Assembly (NCBI GenBank): GCA_947498355.1
Contig: CANMKA010000002.1
Coordinates: forward strand, 124,001 to 188,000
Reading direction: 5' to 3'
DNA length: 64,000 nt
Source: an uncultured Paraglaciecola sp.
GTDB taxonomy: Bacteria; Pseudomonadota; Gammaproteobacteria; Enterobacterales; Alteromonadaceae
Below, in pieces: positions 56,085 through 64,000 of the stretch (within the stretch, counting starts at the first letter, position 1; each line of letters starts with the position of its first letter). The position numbers were made by a program, and so were the translations under genes. Under the pieces are notes generated by a model that saw only the letters and a list, made by a program, of their open reading frames with translations, searched no databases and had not been told where the DNA came from.

Positions 56085-56453
56085 ATGGCATATTCGAGCT
56101 TAGCTTGGTTACTGGTATTTGTTGCTCAAGCTGACGAGGAAACCAAAGCCCTAAAAGCTCAAACCTACTCGGGGGTATGCCCTGCCGCATTTTATACCTT
56201 GCCTATTATCCCCGAAGCAAGGTTCTGCCAGCAGTTTTTGGGCGCAGGCTCTTCGAGCCTGTCTTATCATTCATCATACAAACCTGCTGATGCTAAGGCC
56301 TTTTATCTTACTCAATTGGGTAAAGCACAAAGCCAAAAGCAGCATCAAGGACGCAGTATCTTAGAATACCAGCAAGGCCAACATATTGTGGTGGTTTCTA
56401 AAGATGGAGAAGGTAGCCAAGTCGATATCTTATTGCAATCAAGCCTTCGTTAA
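56085..56453 (+). CDS. Small exported protein, unknown
   Basis: I do not recognise the family. From the ATG at 56085 it gives 122 residues, starting with a short signal-like segment MAYSSLAWLLVFVAQA before DEETK. The mature part has two cysteines (GVCPAAF and RFCQQFL) and a strand pair near the end (HIVVVSKDGEGSQVDILLQ). The frame is open upstream to a TTG at 56055. It is divergent from the DUF2937 gene. It is short but has reasonable composition and a clear signal peptide, so I think it is real. Confidence 0.6.
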   Translation: MAYSSLAWLLVFVAQADEETKALKAQTYSGVCPAAFYTLPIIPEARFCQQFLGAGSSSLSYHSSYKPADAKAFYLTQLGKAQSQKQHQGRSILEYQQGQHIVVVSKDGEGSQVDILLQSSLR

Positions 56454-56600
56454 AAATACTTAAATAATTGACGAACTCTAAGTTTTGGCGCTGAAATATA
56501 ACGTAATAAAATCTGTTTTATGTGTGTTTTGAATCGTATTTTATGCCAATAGTAGGCTAGCTATAGCCTAAGCTGACTTAGTGTTTCTGCTTTGTCAAAA

Positions 56601-56635
56601 CGCCATATAAGTTACTCAAATTTTATGGCGCTTTT
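56601..56635 (+). terminator. Hairpin terminator candidate
   Basis: CGCCATA (56601-56607) pairs with TATGGCG (56624-56630), followed by CTTTT. It ends the preceding small gene or precedes the next promoter. Confidence 0.6.
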
Positions 56636-56697
56636 ATTGCATAGGTAACTCCATATTTACCACAGTCAGTTTTTTGACGATTACATTTGGAGTCACC

Positions 56698-57309
56698 ATG
56701 GAACTTGCCATTATTTTGATGATGTTGCTGATCATTGTTGCGGTAGGCGCAATGAAGTTATACGAGCCTTCTATCTCATTTCCATTTCAGAAGAAGGTCA
56801 ATCTCTTTACTCCTGTCGAACGTTCATTTTTAGACTTAATTGAGAGTGCCGTTGGACGGGAATACCGGGTAATGTGTCGTGTCAAAATGAGCGATATTTT
56901 AGCGGTACGAAAAAATGCCGACAAAAAAACGATTAAAAATGCTTTGTCTAAGGCCGGGTCAAAACAATTTGATTTTGTGTTGTGTGCTAAAGATTCTATG
57001 GCTCCCGTGATTGCCATCGATTTAGTACACAATAAAGGGAAAGAGGGATACAAGAATCAGCGAGATTATTTTGTGAGTGGCGCATTAGACGCGGCTCGTG
57101 TGCCTCACCTGCGTATTAAAGTGCGTTCAGGCTATACGGTAAAAGACATTCAGGACAGTTTGCAGGCTAAATTACCCAACACTCAGTTAGTGCATAGCCC
57201 TTTCAGTCAACCGCCGTCTAAACTGCGTGAGCAATTGATTAATCAAGGTAAACCCACTCGCCCTATCAAGACTAATAAAACCGTAGGTAGGCCAGTAGTC
57301 GCTGCATAG
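56698..57309 (+). CDS. DUF2726 family protein with membrane anchor
   Basis: The 203-residue protein starts at the ATG at 56698, with GGAG upstream. A helix at about 2-18 (LAIILMMLLIIVAVGAM) anchors it. The domain after it (about 40-155), with FTPVERSFLDLIESAVG, FDFVLCAKDSMAPVIAIDL and DAARVPHLRIKV, is DUF2726, which is related in shape to the PD-(D/E)xK and topoisomerase-associated nuclease-like folds. The tail is basic (KPTRPIKTNK). The role is unknown. It is convergent with mdh across a shared terminator. Confidence 0.8.
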   Translation: MELAIILMMLLIIVAVGAMKLYEPSISFPFQKKVNLFTPVERSFLDLIESAVGREYRVMCRVKMSDILAVRKNADKKTIKNALSKAGSKQFDFVLCAKDSMAPVIAIDLVHNKGKEGYKNQRDYFVSGALDAARVPHLRIKVRSGYTVKDIQDSLQAKLPNTQLVHSPFSQPPSKLREQLINQGKPTRPIKTNKTVGRPVVAA

Positions 57310-57381
57310 TTGATTCAGCGTTGCGCAACTTTGTCTTGATTAATACTTATTGATAAAACTTGTTGGTACATATACAAAAAA

Positions 57382-57411
57382 GGCCAGTCAGATTATCTGA
57401 CTGGCCTTTTT
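57382..57411. terminator. Bidirectional terminator between DUF2726 gene and mdh
   Basis: GGCCAGTCAGA (57382-57392), a 3-base loop and TCTGACTGGCC (57396-57406), with A5 before it and T5 after it, so it works in both directions. Confidence 0.93.
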
Positions 57412-57429
57412 GCTTGTTTGCTAATTAAG

Positions 57430-58365
57430 CTAGCCGTTAACGAAATCAACGCCAAGTTTAATATCGCCACGTAAACCGTCTAACATAGCGTTTTTAGCAT
57501 TTTCTTCAAATTCGCTAAGCTCACCGTAAGAAAGAATCTCTTCTACACCGTTTTTACCTAGGCGTACTGGGTGAGAGAAAAACTCTGCGTCGTCGCTTTT
57601 AGTTTCAACGTACGTATATTCAACTACGTTTTCGCCGCGCATTGCTGCAACTAATGATAAACAGAATCTTGCTGCTGCTTGACCCATAGACAAGGTAGCA
57701 GAGCCGCCGCCAGCTTTCGCTTCAACCACTTCTGTTCCGGCATTCTGGATACGAGTCGTTAGGCTTGCTACTTCTTCATCCGTAAATTCAACGCCTTCAA
57801 CTTGAGACAGTAACGGAAGAATAGTTGTACCAGAGTGACCACCAATAACAGGCACATGAACGTTTTCTGGGTTTAAGCCTTTAAGGTTACCCACAAAAGT
57901 TTCTGCACGGATAACATCAAGGGTGGTTACACCAAATAATTTGTTTTTGTTGTATACACCTTTAGCTTTAAGGGCTTCTGCGGCGATGGCAACAGTCGTA
58001 TTCACTGGGTTAGTGATGATACAGGTGCATGCATCTGGGCAGTTGTCAGCAATCGCATCAACTAGGTTACGCACGATACCCGCGTTGATATTAAATAAGT
58101 CAGAACGGTCCATGCCAGGCTTACGTGGAACGCCAGCAGGAATAAGCACAATGTCGCAACCAGTTAGAGCATCGGCTAGGTCGTCTTTGCCAAACCCTTT
58201 AACAGTAACGTCTGTAGGGATGTGGCTTAAATCAACTGCAACACCTGGAACAACAGGGGCAACGTCATAAAGAGACAATTCCGTTCCCGCAGGAAGTTGA
58301 GTTTTTAATAAAAGTGATAACGCTTGGCCTATACCGCCAGCTGCACCTAGTACCGCTACTTTCAT
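57430..58365 (-). CDS. mdh: Malate dehydrogenase
   Basis: Mdh oxidises malate to oxaloacetate with NAD+ in the citric acid cycle. The 311-residue protein has the NAD loop [12 protein letters not shown], the active-site loop [19 protein letters not shown], and the catalytic His in [15 protein letters not shown] start it at the ATG at 58365 after ACAGGAGATATCC; 13 more codons are open upstream but lack a site. It is divergent from argR, the order found in many gammaproteobacteria. Confidence 0.98.
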   Translation of the reverse strand: MKVAVLGAAGGIGQALSLLLKTQLPAGTELSLYDVAPVVPGVAVDLSHIPTDVTVKGFGKDDLADALTGCDIVLIPAGVPRKPGMDRSDLFNINAGIVRNLVDAIADNCPDACTCIITNPVNTTVAIAAEALKAKGVYNKNKLFGVTTLDVIRAETFVGNLKGLNPENVHVPVIGGHSGTTILPLLSQVEGVEFTDEEVASLTTRIQNAGTEVVEAKAGGGSATLSMGQAAARFCLSLVAAMRGENVVEYTYVETKSDDAEFFSHPVRLGKNGVEEILSYGELSEFEENAKNAMLDGLRGDIKLGVDFVNG

Positions 58366-58549
58366 GGATATCTCCTGTAAATACTTTATGTGTCTTAAGT
58401 CCAATTATGCTGTGTGCACATTTGAATTTGTCTGTAGATCGCGCTGCATTATACGCGAATAACGCAGAGTTGGGTTGGCAAATATTCATACGAATTGGAA
58501 TAAGTTGTGGCAATCAGGCAAAATGCCAGTGACTAACTATGAGGGTATT

Positions 58550-59014
58550 ATGGCGGCAACTAAACAAGATTTACTTATTAAAGCATTTAAAGACCTGCTA
58601 AAAACCGAAGAGTTTGGTTCCCAAGGCGACATAGTCGAAGCCCTAAAATTGCAAAGCTTTGATAATGTGAGTCAATCTAAAGTATCAAGAATGCTCAGTA
58701 AATACGGTGCAGTAAGAACGCGCAATGCCAGAGGAGAAATGGTGTATTGCCTGCCTCCAGAATTAGGCATGCCTACAGCCAAAAGCCCTTTGAGCCAGTT
58801 AGTGCTAAGCACGGCTCACAATCATATGATGATAGTGATCCATACCAGTCCCGGCGCAGCCCAGCTTATTGCAAGGTTACTCGACTCCTTAGGCGAATCG
58901 GATGGTGTATTGGGTACTATAGCAGGAGACGACACTATCTTTATTGCACCGACAGACGTTAGTCAAATAGAGCAGACCCAAGCCAAGATAGAAGCTTTAT
59001 TTGAGAGTGTTTGA
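58550..59014 (+). CDS. argR: Arginine repressor
   Basis: ArgR is a hexameric repressor of arginine genes that also activates some catabolic genes. The 154-residue protein has the winged helix [38 protein letters not shown] and the arginine-binding core [37 protein letters not shown]. The ATG at 58550 is preceded by GAGGG and matches the usual N-terminus; two longer options (58523, 58475) exist. It is divergent from mdh across 184 bp. I could not find a convincing ARG box pair in the gap. Confidence 0.96.
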   Translation: MAATKQDLLIKAFKDLLKTEEFGSQGDIVEALKLQSFDNVSQSKVSRMLSKYGAVRTRNARGEMVYCLPPELGMPTAKSPLSQLVLSTAHNHMMIVIHTSPGAAQLIARLLDSLGESDGVLGTIAGDDTIFIAPTDVSQIEQTQAKIEALFESV

Positions 59015-59128
59015 TTCGCTTTAGATATGAGATGTAATTGCCACTTTCATTTAAATAAAAAAGTGCGCTATTGCAAATATTAAATGAACGATTTTTTTGG
59101 GGAGTTGTAGGCAAAATTTAGTAACTGT

Positions 59129-59160
59129 AAAAAAAAGCCCGATGGTGTAAACCATCAGGC
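59129..59160 (-). terminator. Terminator of the TonB-dependent receptor gene
   Basis: On the minus strand GCCTGATGGT pairs with ACCATCGGGC (one mismatch) around a 4-base loop and is followed by eight T. It lies 42 bp after the receptor's stop codon. Confidence 0.9.
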
Positions 59161-59201
59161 TTTCAATTGGTATTTTAAATTAAGAGTAATTTAACTGATT
59201 A

Positions 59202-62200
59202 CTAAAACCCGTATTTAATTCCAAAGCGGAGTTCCCATTGAGAAGCATCACCTTGGCGTACTTCAGGTGTGAGGTTACTTACGCGCTCTGTATTTCCTGC
59301 TTCGTATAATACGCCCCAGTCATCGTTTATTAAGTTTGTAAAATTATCGATAACAAAGAATACGTTTGCTGAGTGGTTTTTAGAGAATGCAGGTATATCT
59401 TGTCGCACAGCTAAATCCACTTTAGTCCACCAAGAACTCTCTTCTGAGTTGCGTGATGCGCCAATCGGTAAAACAGCCCCGCTACCGTCATTGAAAAACT
59501 CTAAAAATGGGGTAAATCCAAACTCTGCATTTCCGTTATCAATAACTCGACTGTATGGGCTTCCAGACTGGCTAACCGCGAAGATCGAGAAGTTTGTATT
59601 AAGGCCATCGAATAACTGAGTCGTGTAACGAAAATCTGCAGTAAAACGGTGTTTGATGTTCCAGTCCGATAAAGAGGCTACGTCTTCATTTGGATTGGTA
59701 TACGCTCTAAATTGGTAGTTAGAAAATGCAACCGCGCTGTTCATTGGGTTTACGTCTTCAGCATCACTGTAAGCATAACCAGTTGTAAGTTGTATGCCGT
59801 TGTCCCAGCTCTTAGTCATGCTACCCGATATGTTGTACGAAATAGGTGTTTCTGAGCTATTAGTCAAGACAAATGAAGGCAAGCGTACGCTATCATAATC
59901 AATATAGCCGTTATCTGTTACGCCAACTTCTTCTAAATCGCCACGTCTAACAGTCGCAGCGTCTTGGGTACGTGAGATAATGAGGTCGACATCAAAAATA
60001 TAATCAGAATCGGTAACGTGGGTCATACCAGCTGTAAATTTCAGCTCACTTGGTAGCTTAAAGTTTGGATCTAGATAGTTTATTTCGAAGTTACTACCTT
60101 CTCCAGCCGCGACAGCATTGAATAGTTCTGATGGGATTCCATATCCCGGACCGTTGGGAGCTCCTTCTTCTACTGCACTGTAGATTACATCATCATCAAA
60201 TAATGAGCGTGAGCCGTCAGTATAACCGAAGTTTCTGCCTCTTTGTCCAAATTGAACAACATTGTTGTTTGAGTAGTTGTTAGATAGCCAAACATTAGGA
60301 TTTCCGCCGCTATATAAAGCCAAGCCCGCACGTAGTTCGGTACTTTCATCTACTGTATAATTCAAACCAATTCTTGGCTGCAGTAGACCTTCGCCGTCTA
60401 TGGTACTAGTGTTACTAAAACCATATGAAGCTGTGAATTCAGTATTTTCGATAGGGGCGTCGCTAGAGGTGTACCACTCATAACGTAGCCCCGCTGTGAC
60501 TATTAAATCATCAGTAAGATCAAATTTATCTTGAATATATAGAGAGTTTACTTCGTAACCCCATCTAGCTGCTGCATCTTCTGGGTTGCCTGAAGGTGCG
60601 TTATTGTAGTAGATAGCGCCAGCTAAGCCATTTCGAAAGTCTTCAATACTATTAAAGCGTATTTCAGTTTCTGTATGTTGAACAAATACGTTGAAAACAT
60701 CCAATTCATCACGCTCGTAGCCAAAGGTTAGTTCATGACCGTTGTCGAAATAGTAAGTACCACGTAATATAATACCCAGCTGATCCCAATTTAAATCGTT
60801 TGCTTGGCGACTATCGTCTGAACCTAAAAATACATTTACATCACCTGTATCTACACGTATTTCACCAAAATCATTGCCGCCTATTGTGCCGTCGCCTTCT
60901 AATGAATTCTGACGGTTATCAAGTTCTTGACGAACTATTCTTATTTCTGTTGAGAAATTGTCTGTCCAATCTGAGTATAATGAGCCTACAAATGATGTAA
61001 GTTCTGCACCACGCTCGTATAAGTGGTTTTGAAACTCTAATTCATCATCATCTCCATCAGCTTGTGTGAAGTTGTTACCATCATTATAGTTGTAAGTTAA
61101 TGAGGCTCGGTGCGCATCGTTTATATTCCAATCTAACTTTATAAGTAATTTTTCATCTTCATTTGCTAGGCTTGATGGAATAGGACCAGGATCGTAGTTA
61201 TAAAGAGTATTAGAGATTTCAATAATTTCATCTAGTTGGGCTTGAGTAACATTAACTTCTGTAACTGCTCCTGAACCAATAGCCCCTCTCTCAAATAAAT
61301 TTGCTCCTTCAAGTTTTTCATAAGCAGCAAAGAAAAATAGTTTATCTTTAATTAGAGGGCCACCAACGTTAAATCCAAACCTCTTTTCACTAAAATTCCC
61401 AAGGCTTAGTTTATCACCTTCCAATGTATCGCCCTTCAACGAATCATCTGTATAGTCAAAAAATGCAGAACCATGAAATTCGTTTGTTCCGGTTTTTGCT
61501 ACGGCGTTTATATTACACGCAGTAAAGCCGCCATAAACAACACTTACAGGAGATAATTCAACAGCGACTTGCTCAATTGCATCAAACGAGAAAGGGATTC
61601 GTTCTGTTGGATACCCATTAGAATTTAGTCCGAAAGAATCATTTAAGCGTATGCCGTCTACCGTCAAGCTATTAAATCTGGGGCTTTTACCAGCACATTG
61701 GATTGAATTATTGCTTGATTCATCTACATATACTCGAGGATCTATTCTGAGTACGTCAGTGATATCACGGTTGATAGCAGGAACTGTTTGAAGTGACTCC
61801 AGATCAAATGTAGTTGCTGGGCTATCTTTACCAAATGCAACGCTTGTTAATTTAGAACCAGTAACCGAAATGCGTTCGACATTTTGTTCGCTTTCTAGTG
61901 CAATTTCTAAAGGAAACGACTCCCCAAGTTTTAAATAGACATCCGTGACTGTTTGATCGCGCAAAGAGTCAGAATCTAATTTTATCGTATATGGTCCACC
62001 TACTCTCAATCCAGATAGATTAAAGTTACCGTTTGCGCCAATAGTTATAGTTTTAGTTGCGCCTGTGGGTTCGTGGATAACCGTTACTGTTGTGCCGACC
62101 GCAGGGTTGCCCTGCAAGTCTGTAATTTCTCCAGACATTGCCGATGAAGTGACTTGCGCCATCGCTGCCGATGACACACCAACTGATAATGCGACTGCTA

Positions 62201-62234
62201 GGGCGACGCGACTCAATTTATTACGTTTTAACAT
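59202..62234 (-). CDS. TonB-dependent receptor, Oar-like with regulatory domain
   Basis: This outer-membrane beta-barrel imports a large substrate using TonB energy. The 1010-residue protein has a signal peptide ending SAAMAQ. A carboxypeptidase-like beta-sandwich domain follows at about 30-110 (MSGEITDLQGNPAVGTTVTV), then a plug domain (about 130-260) with INRDITDVLRIDPRVY, and a long barrel ending in LRFGIKYGF, with the final Phe needed for outer-membrane insertion. Cys183 and Cys244 in the plug may form a disulfide. The Oar type is common in Alteromonadales and Xanthomonas for peptide or sugar uptake. No substrate enzyme genes lie next to it. It is divergent from the uridine kinase gene. 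Confidence 0.9.
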   Translation of the reverse strand: MLKRNKLSRVALAVALSVGVSSAAMAQVTSSAMSGEITDLQGNPAVGTTVTVIHEPTGATKTITIGANGNFNLSGLRVGGPYTIKLDSDSLRDQTVTDVYLKLGESFPLEIALESEQNVERISVTGSKLTSVAFGKDSPATTFDLESLQTVPAINRDITDVLRIDPRVYVDESSNNSIQCAGKSPRFNSLTVDGIRLNDSFGLNSNGYPTERIPFSFDAIEQVAVELSPVSVVYGGFTACNINAVAKTGTNEFHGSAFFDYTDDSLKGDTLEGDKLSLGNFSEKRFGFNVGGPLIKDKLFFFAAYEKLEGANLFERGAIGSGAVTEVNVTQAQLDEIIEISNTLYNYDPGPIPSSLANEDEKLLIKLDWNINDAHRASLTYNYNDGNNFTQADGDDDELEFQNHLYERGAELTSFVGSLYSDWTDNFSTEIRIVRQELDNRQNSLEGDGTIGGNDFGEIRVDTGDVNVFLGSDDSRQANDLNWDQLGIILRGTYYFDNGHELTFGYERDELDVFNVFVQHTETEIRFNSIEDFRNGLAGAIYYNNAPSGNPEDAAARWGYEVNSLYIQDKFDLTDDLIVTAGLRYEWYTSSDAPIENTEFTASYGFSNTSTIDGEGLLQPRIGLNYTVDESTELRAGLALYSGGNPNVWLSNNYSNNNVVQFGQRGRNFGYTDGSRSLFDDDVIYSAVEEGAPNGPGYGIPSELFNAVAAGEGSNFEINYLDPNFKLPSELKFTAGMTHVTDSDYIFDVDLIISRTQDAATVRRGDLEEVGVTDNGYIDYDSVRLPSFVLTNSSETPISYNISGSMTKSWDNGIQLTTGYAYSDAEDVNPMNSAVAFSNYQFRAYTNPNEDVASLSDWNIKHRFTADFRYTTQLFDGLNTNFSIFAVSQSGSPYSRVIDNGNAEFGFTPFLEFFNDGSGAVLPIGASRNSEESSWWTKVDLAVRQDIPAFSKNHSANVFFVIDNFTNLINDDWGVLYEAGNTERVSNLTPEVRQGDASQWELRFGIKYGF

Positions 62235-62573
62235 GTTTAATTCCTACTATCGTATGTTCTTTTTTTGACTATTCGATTAATAATTTGAACAGTTTCAACT
62301 ATGTTTATTGTGGTCGCTGCTTCGAACGACTTCTAATTTGGATCGGATTGAGTGTAGCAGATAAATTATGACACTTTTATGACCACTGCAAGCCTGTTGT
62401 TGATATTTCATCAAACTGTCGCATTTGATCGTCTAAATCATGTAATTTGCCGACAAATTTTAACAATAAACTTACAAAGTTGACTGAATGGTCTGATCAA
62501 AAAATAGGTTTAGAACTGTAATTAAACCTGTAAACTAGGGTATTATATTTGAATGTTTGGGATGTGAAGCAGT
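62235..62573. other. 339-bp divergent promoter region, nothing else seen
   Basis: This is AT-rich non-coding DNA between the receptor and uridine kinase genes. No repeat, hairpin with T-run or small gene was recognised. Confidence 0.4.
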
Positions 62574-63197
62574 ATGTCTAGCCCTCTTGTAATAGCTATT
62601 TCTGGTGCCTCAGGTTCGGGTAAATCCTTGTTCACCGAGAACTTATTAAAGGAGTTTTCCGAAAAAGGTAAATCTGTTCAGGTTTTGCGTGAAGATCATT
62701 ACTACCGCGCTCAAGACCATCTCGCGATGTCGGAACGTGAAAAAACCAATTATGATCATCCAAAGGCTTTCGAGCACGAACTCTTGGTTGAGCACCTAAC
62801 TGCATTGAGAAATTGGCAGTCCATAGATTACCCTCATTACTGTTATAAAACTCACACTCGCTTGGATCAAAAAGAGCTACTTAAGTCCGCTCCCGTGATT
62901 ATCATCGAGGGTATTATGCTGTTAGCCAATGAGGCGTTGCAGCGCATGTTTGATATTAAAATTTTTGTCGATACGCCTTTAGATATTTGTTTATTACGCC
63001 GGATGAAGCGTGATATTGCTGAACGAGGCAGGACCTTGATGTCGGTAGCAGATCAATACGAGTCTACCGTCAAGCCTATGTATCATGAGTTTATTGCGCC
63101 AAGTAGATTCACTGCAGATGTGATTGTGACGCAAGGTGGCGAGAATAAAATCGCGTTAGATGTTATTAAATCTCATATTCAACAATCATTACTTTGA
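62574..63197 (+). CDS. udk: Uridine kinase
   Basis: Udk phosphorylates uridine and cytidine in pyrimidine salvage. The 207-residue P-loop kinase has Walker A SGASGSGKSLFTEN near residue 10, the substrate segment REDHYYR at 39-45, the YDHPKAFEHELL loop near 59, and EGIMLLANEAL at about 113. The length fits the family. It is followed 55 bp later by a NupC nucleoside transporter gene on the same strand, so uptake and phosphorylation of nucleosides are encoded together. Confidence 0.93.
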   Translation: MSSPLVIAISGASGSGKSLFTENLLKEFSEKGKSVQVLREDHYYRAQDHLAMSEREKTNYDHPKAFEHELLVEHLTALRNWQSIDYPHYCYKTHTRLDQKELLKSAPVIIIEGIMLLANEALQRMFDIKIFVDTPLDICLLRRMKRDIAERGRTLMSVADQYESTVKPMYHEFIAPSRFTADVIVTQGGENKIALDVIKSHIQQSLL

Positions 63198-63251
63198 ATT
63201 GGGCGACTTTCCTCGTTGAAGTAAGATGATTAACAATAATAAGGAAAAAAT

Positions 63252-64000
63252 ATGGTTAGCTTAGTTGGGGTAGCGCTTATGCTACTCATCGCATTTGCGG
63301 TATCTGTGAACCGACGGGCCATTAATTGGCGGACAGTCGGTGGGGCATTTGCTATTCAGGCCCTGGTAGGGGCTTTGGTATTGTACTTTCCGCCGGGAAT
63401 AAAGCTTTTGCTGGCCCTAACGGGCTATGTTGAAAATATCATCGGGTATAGCCAAGATGGGATTAATTTCATTTTTGGTGATTTAGGTAATAAGTCTCTC
63501 GGCTTTATTTTTGCCTTCAATGTTTTACCCGTCATTATCTTTTTCTCCTCCCTTATTACGGTTTTGTACCACTTAAAAATTATGGACTTGGTTATTCGCT
63601 TTTTGGGTGGCTTTTTGCAAAAAGTGTTAAAAACCAGCCGCCCAGAATCTATGTCTGCTGCGGCTAATATTTTTGTAGGGCAAACCGAAGCGCCCTTAGT
63701 GATCAAACCTTTTATCCCTAACCTAACACGTTCTGAGTTGTTTGCCGTAATGGTGGGAGGATTAGCATCGATTGCGGGTTCGGTTATGGCTGGTTATGCC
63801 GGTATGGGGGTCGATATTAAGTACCTACTAGCGGCAAGTTTTATGGCTGCTCCTGGGGGACTATTAATGGCTAAGATCATTATTCCCGAAACCGAAGAGT
63901 ATAAAAATGAATTAACCGCAGAGGCTAGCCAAGAAAATCAGTACGCAAATGTTTTTGATGCAGCAGCCAGTGGTGCAGCGTCTGGGTTGAAACTAGCTGT
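63252..64000 (+). CDS. nupC: NupC-type nucleoside:cation symporter (partial, cut by window end)
   Basis: The reading frame begins at the ATG at 63252, with AAGGAAAA upstream, and is open to the end of the window (249 codons seen). Hydrophobic helices and the concentrative nucleoside transporter motifs [29 protein letters not shown] and [18 protein letters not shown] are present. It imports nucleosides with sodium or protons. It is downstream of udk in a likely operon. The C-terminal part lies outside the window. Confidence 0.92.
   Translation, partial: MVSLVGVALMLLIAFAVSVNRRAINWRTVGGAFAIQALVGALVLYFPPGIKLLLALTGYVENIIGYSQDGINFIFGDLGNKSLGFIFAFNVLPVIIFFSSLITVLYHLKIMDLVIRFLGGFLQKVLKTSRPESMSAAANIFVGQTEAPLVIKPFIPNLTRSELFAVMVGGLASIAGSVMAGYAGMGVDIKYLLAASFMAAPGGLLMAKIIIPETEEYKNELTAEASQENQYANVFDAAASGAASGLKLA

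Noticed and set aside
58366..58549. ARG boxes between mdh and argR
   Set aside because: Half-sites such as TGAAT and ATTCA are present, but not in the spaced palindromic pairs that ArgR needs.

Overview
The window reads as a gammaproteobacterial chromosome, most likely an Alteromonadales member close to Paraglaciecola, Glaciecola or Alteromonas. The signs are a glmU-glmS pair, arcB divergent from gltBD, ArgR divergent from mdh, an Oar-type TonB-dependent receptor, and moderate GC. The genus is inferred from gene order and protein style, not from a database search.

Positions 1-17940 look like the right-hand part of a Tn7-like transposon in the attTn7 site downstream of glmS. The tnsABCD operon (17822 down to 11750, minus strand) keeps the catalytic and metal-binding residues of Tn7. 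The right end is readable to the base: three contiguous TnsB-type 20-bp sites (17871-17930) and a terminal TGT/ACA at 17940, exactly 25 bp from the glmS stop codon. There is no tnsE and no Cas gene. The left end was not found and probably lies left of base 1, so calling 1-11700 cargo is an inference.

That presumed cargo is a compact redox and detoxification set. On the plus strand are a MOSC protein, an aquaglyceroporin, thiol peroxidase, flavohemoglobin, an AlaA-type aminotransferase and serine hydroxymethyltransferase. On the minus strand are a CPVC thioredoxin-like protein, a secreted His/Asp-rich protein, a DUF2024 protein, a CPAC redoxin and a MarR regulator with a C-terminal cysteine cluster. 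A collapsed ISAs1-family transposase remnant lies between the two groups.

From 17941 onward the content looks like host chromosome: glmS, glmU, a diguanylate cyclase, ogt, a serine hydrolase, a periplasmic TonB-domain protein, speA divergent from a GNAT/nitrilase fusion, an XRE regulator, a fungal-type cytosine deaminase, a second GGDEF protein, a GMC oxidoreductase with its small Tat subunit, an MGH1-like glycosidase, an NTF2-like protein, and mgtE with a DMT exporter.

Between the DMT gene and arcB lies the most unusual non-coding structure: four tandem ~186-bp units, bounded by five nearly identical intrinsic terminators that all point the same way. ArcB here lacks one of the two redox-switch cysteines known from E. 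coli. After it come gltBD, a TPR protein with a DesK/DesR-like two-component pair, a FrnE-type DsbA protein, an esterase, DUF2937 and DUF2726 proteins, mdh, argR, an Oar-like receptor, a uridine kinase and the start of a NupC nucleoside transporter cut by the window end.
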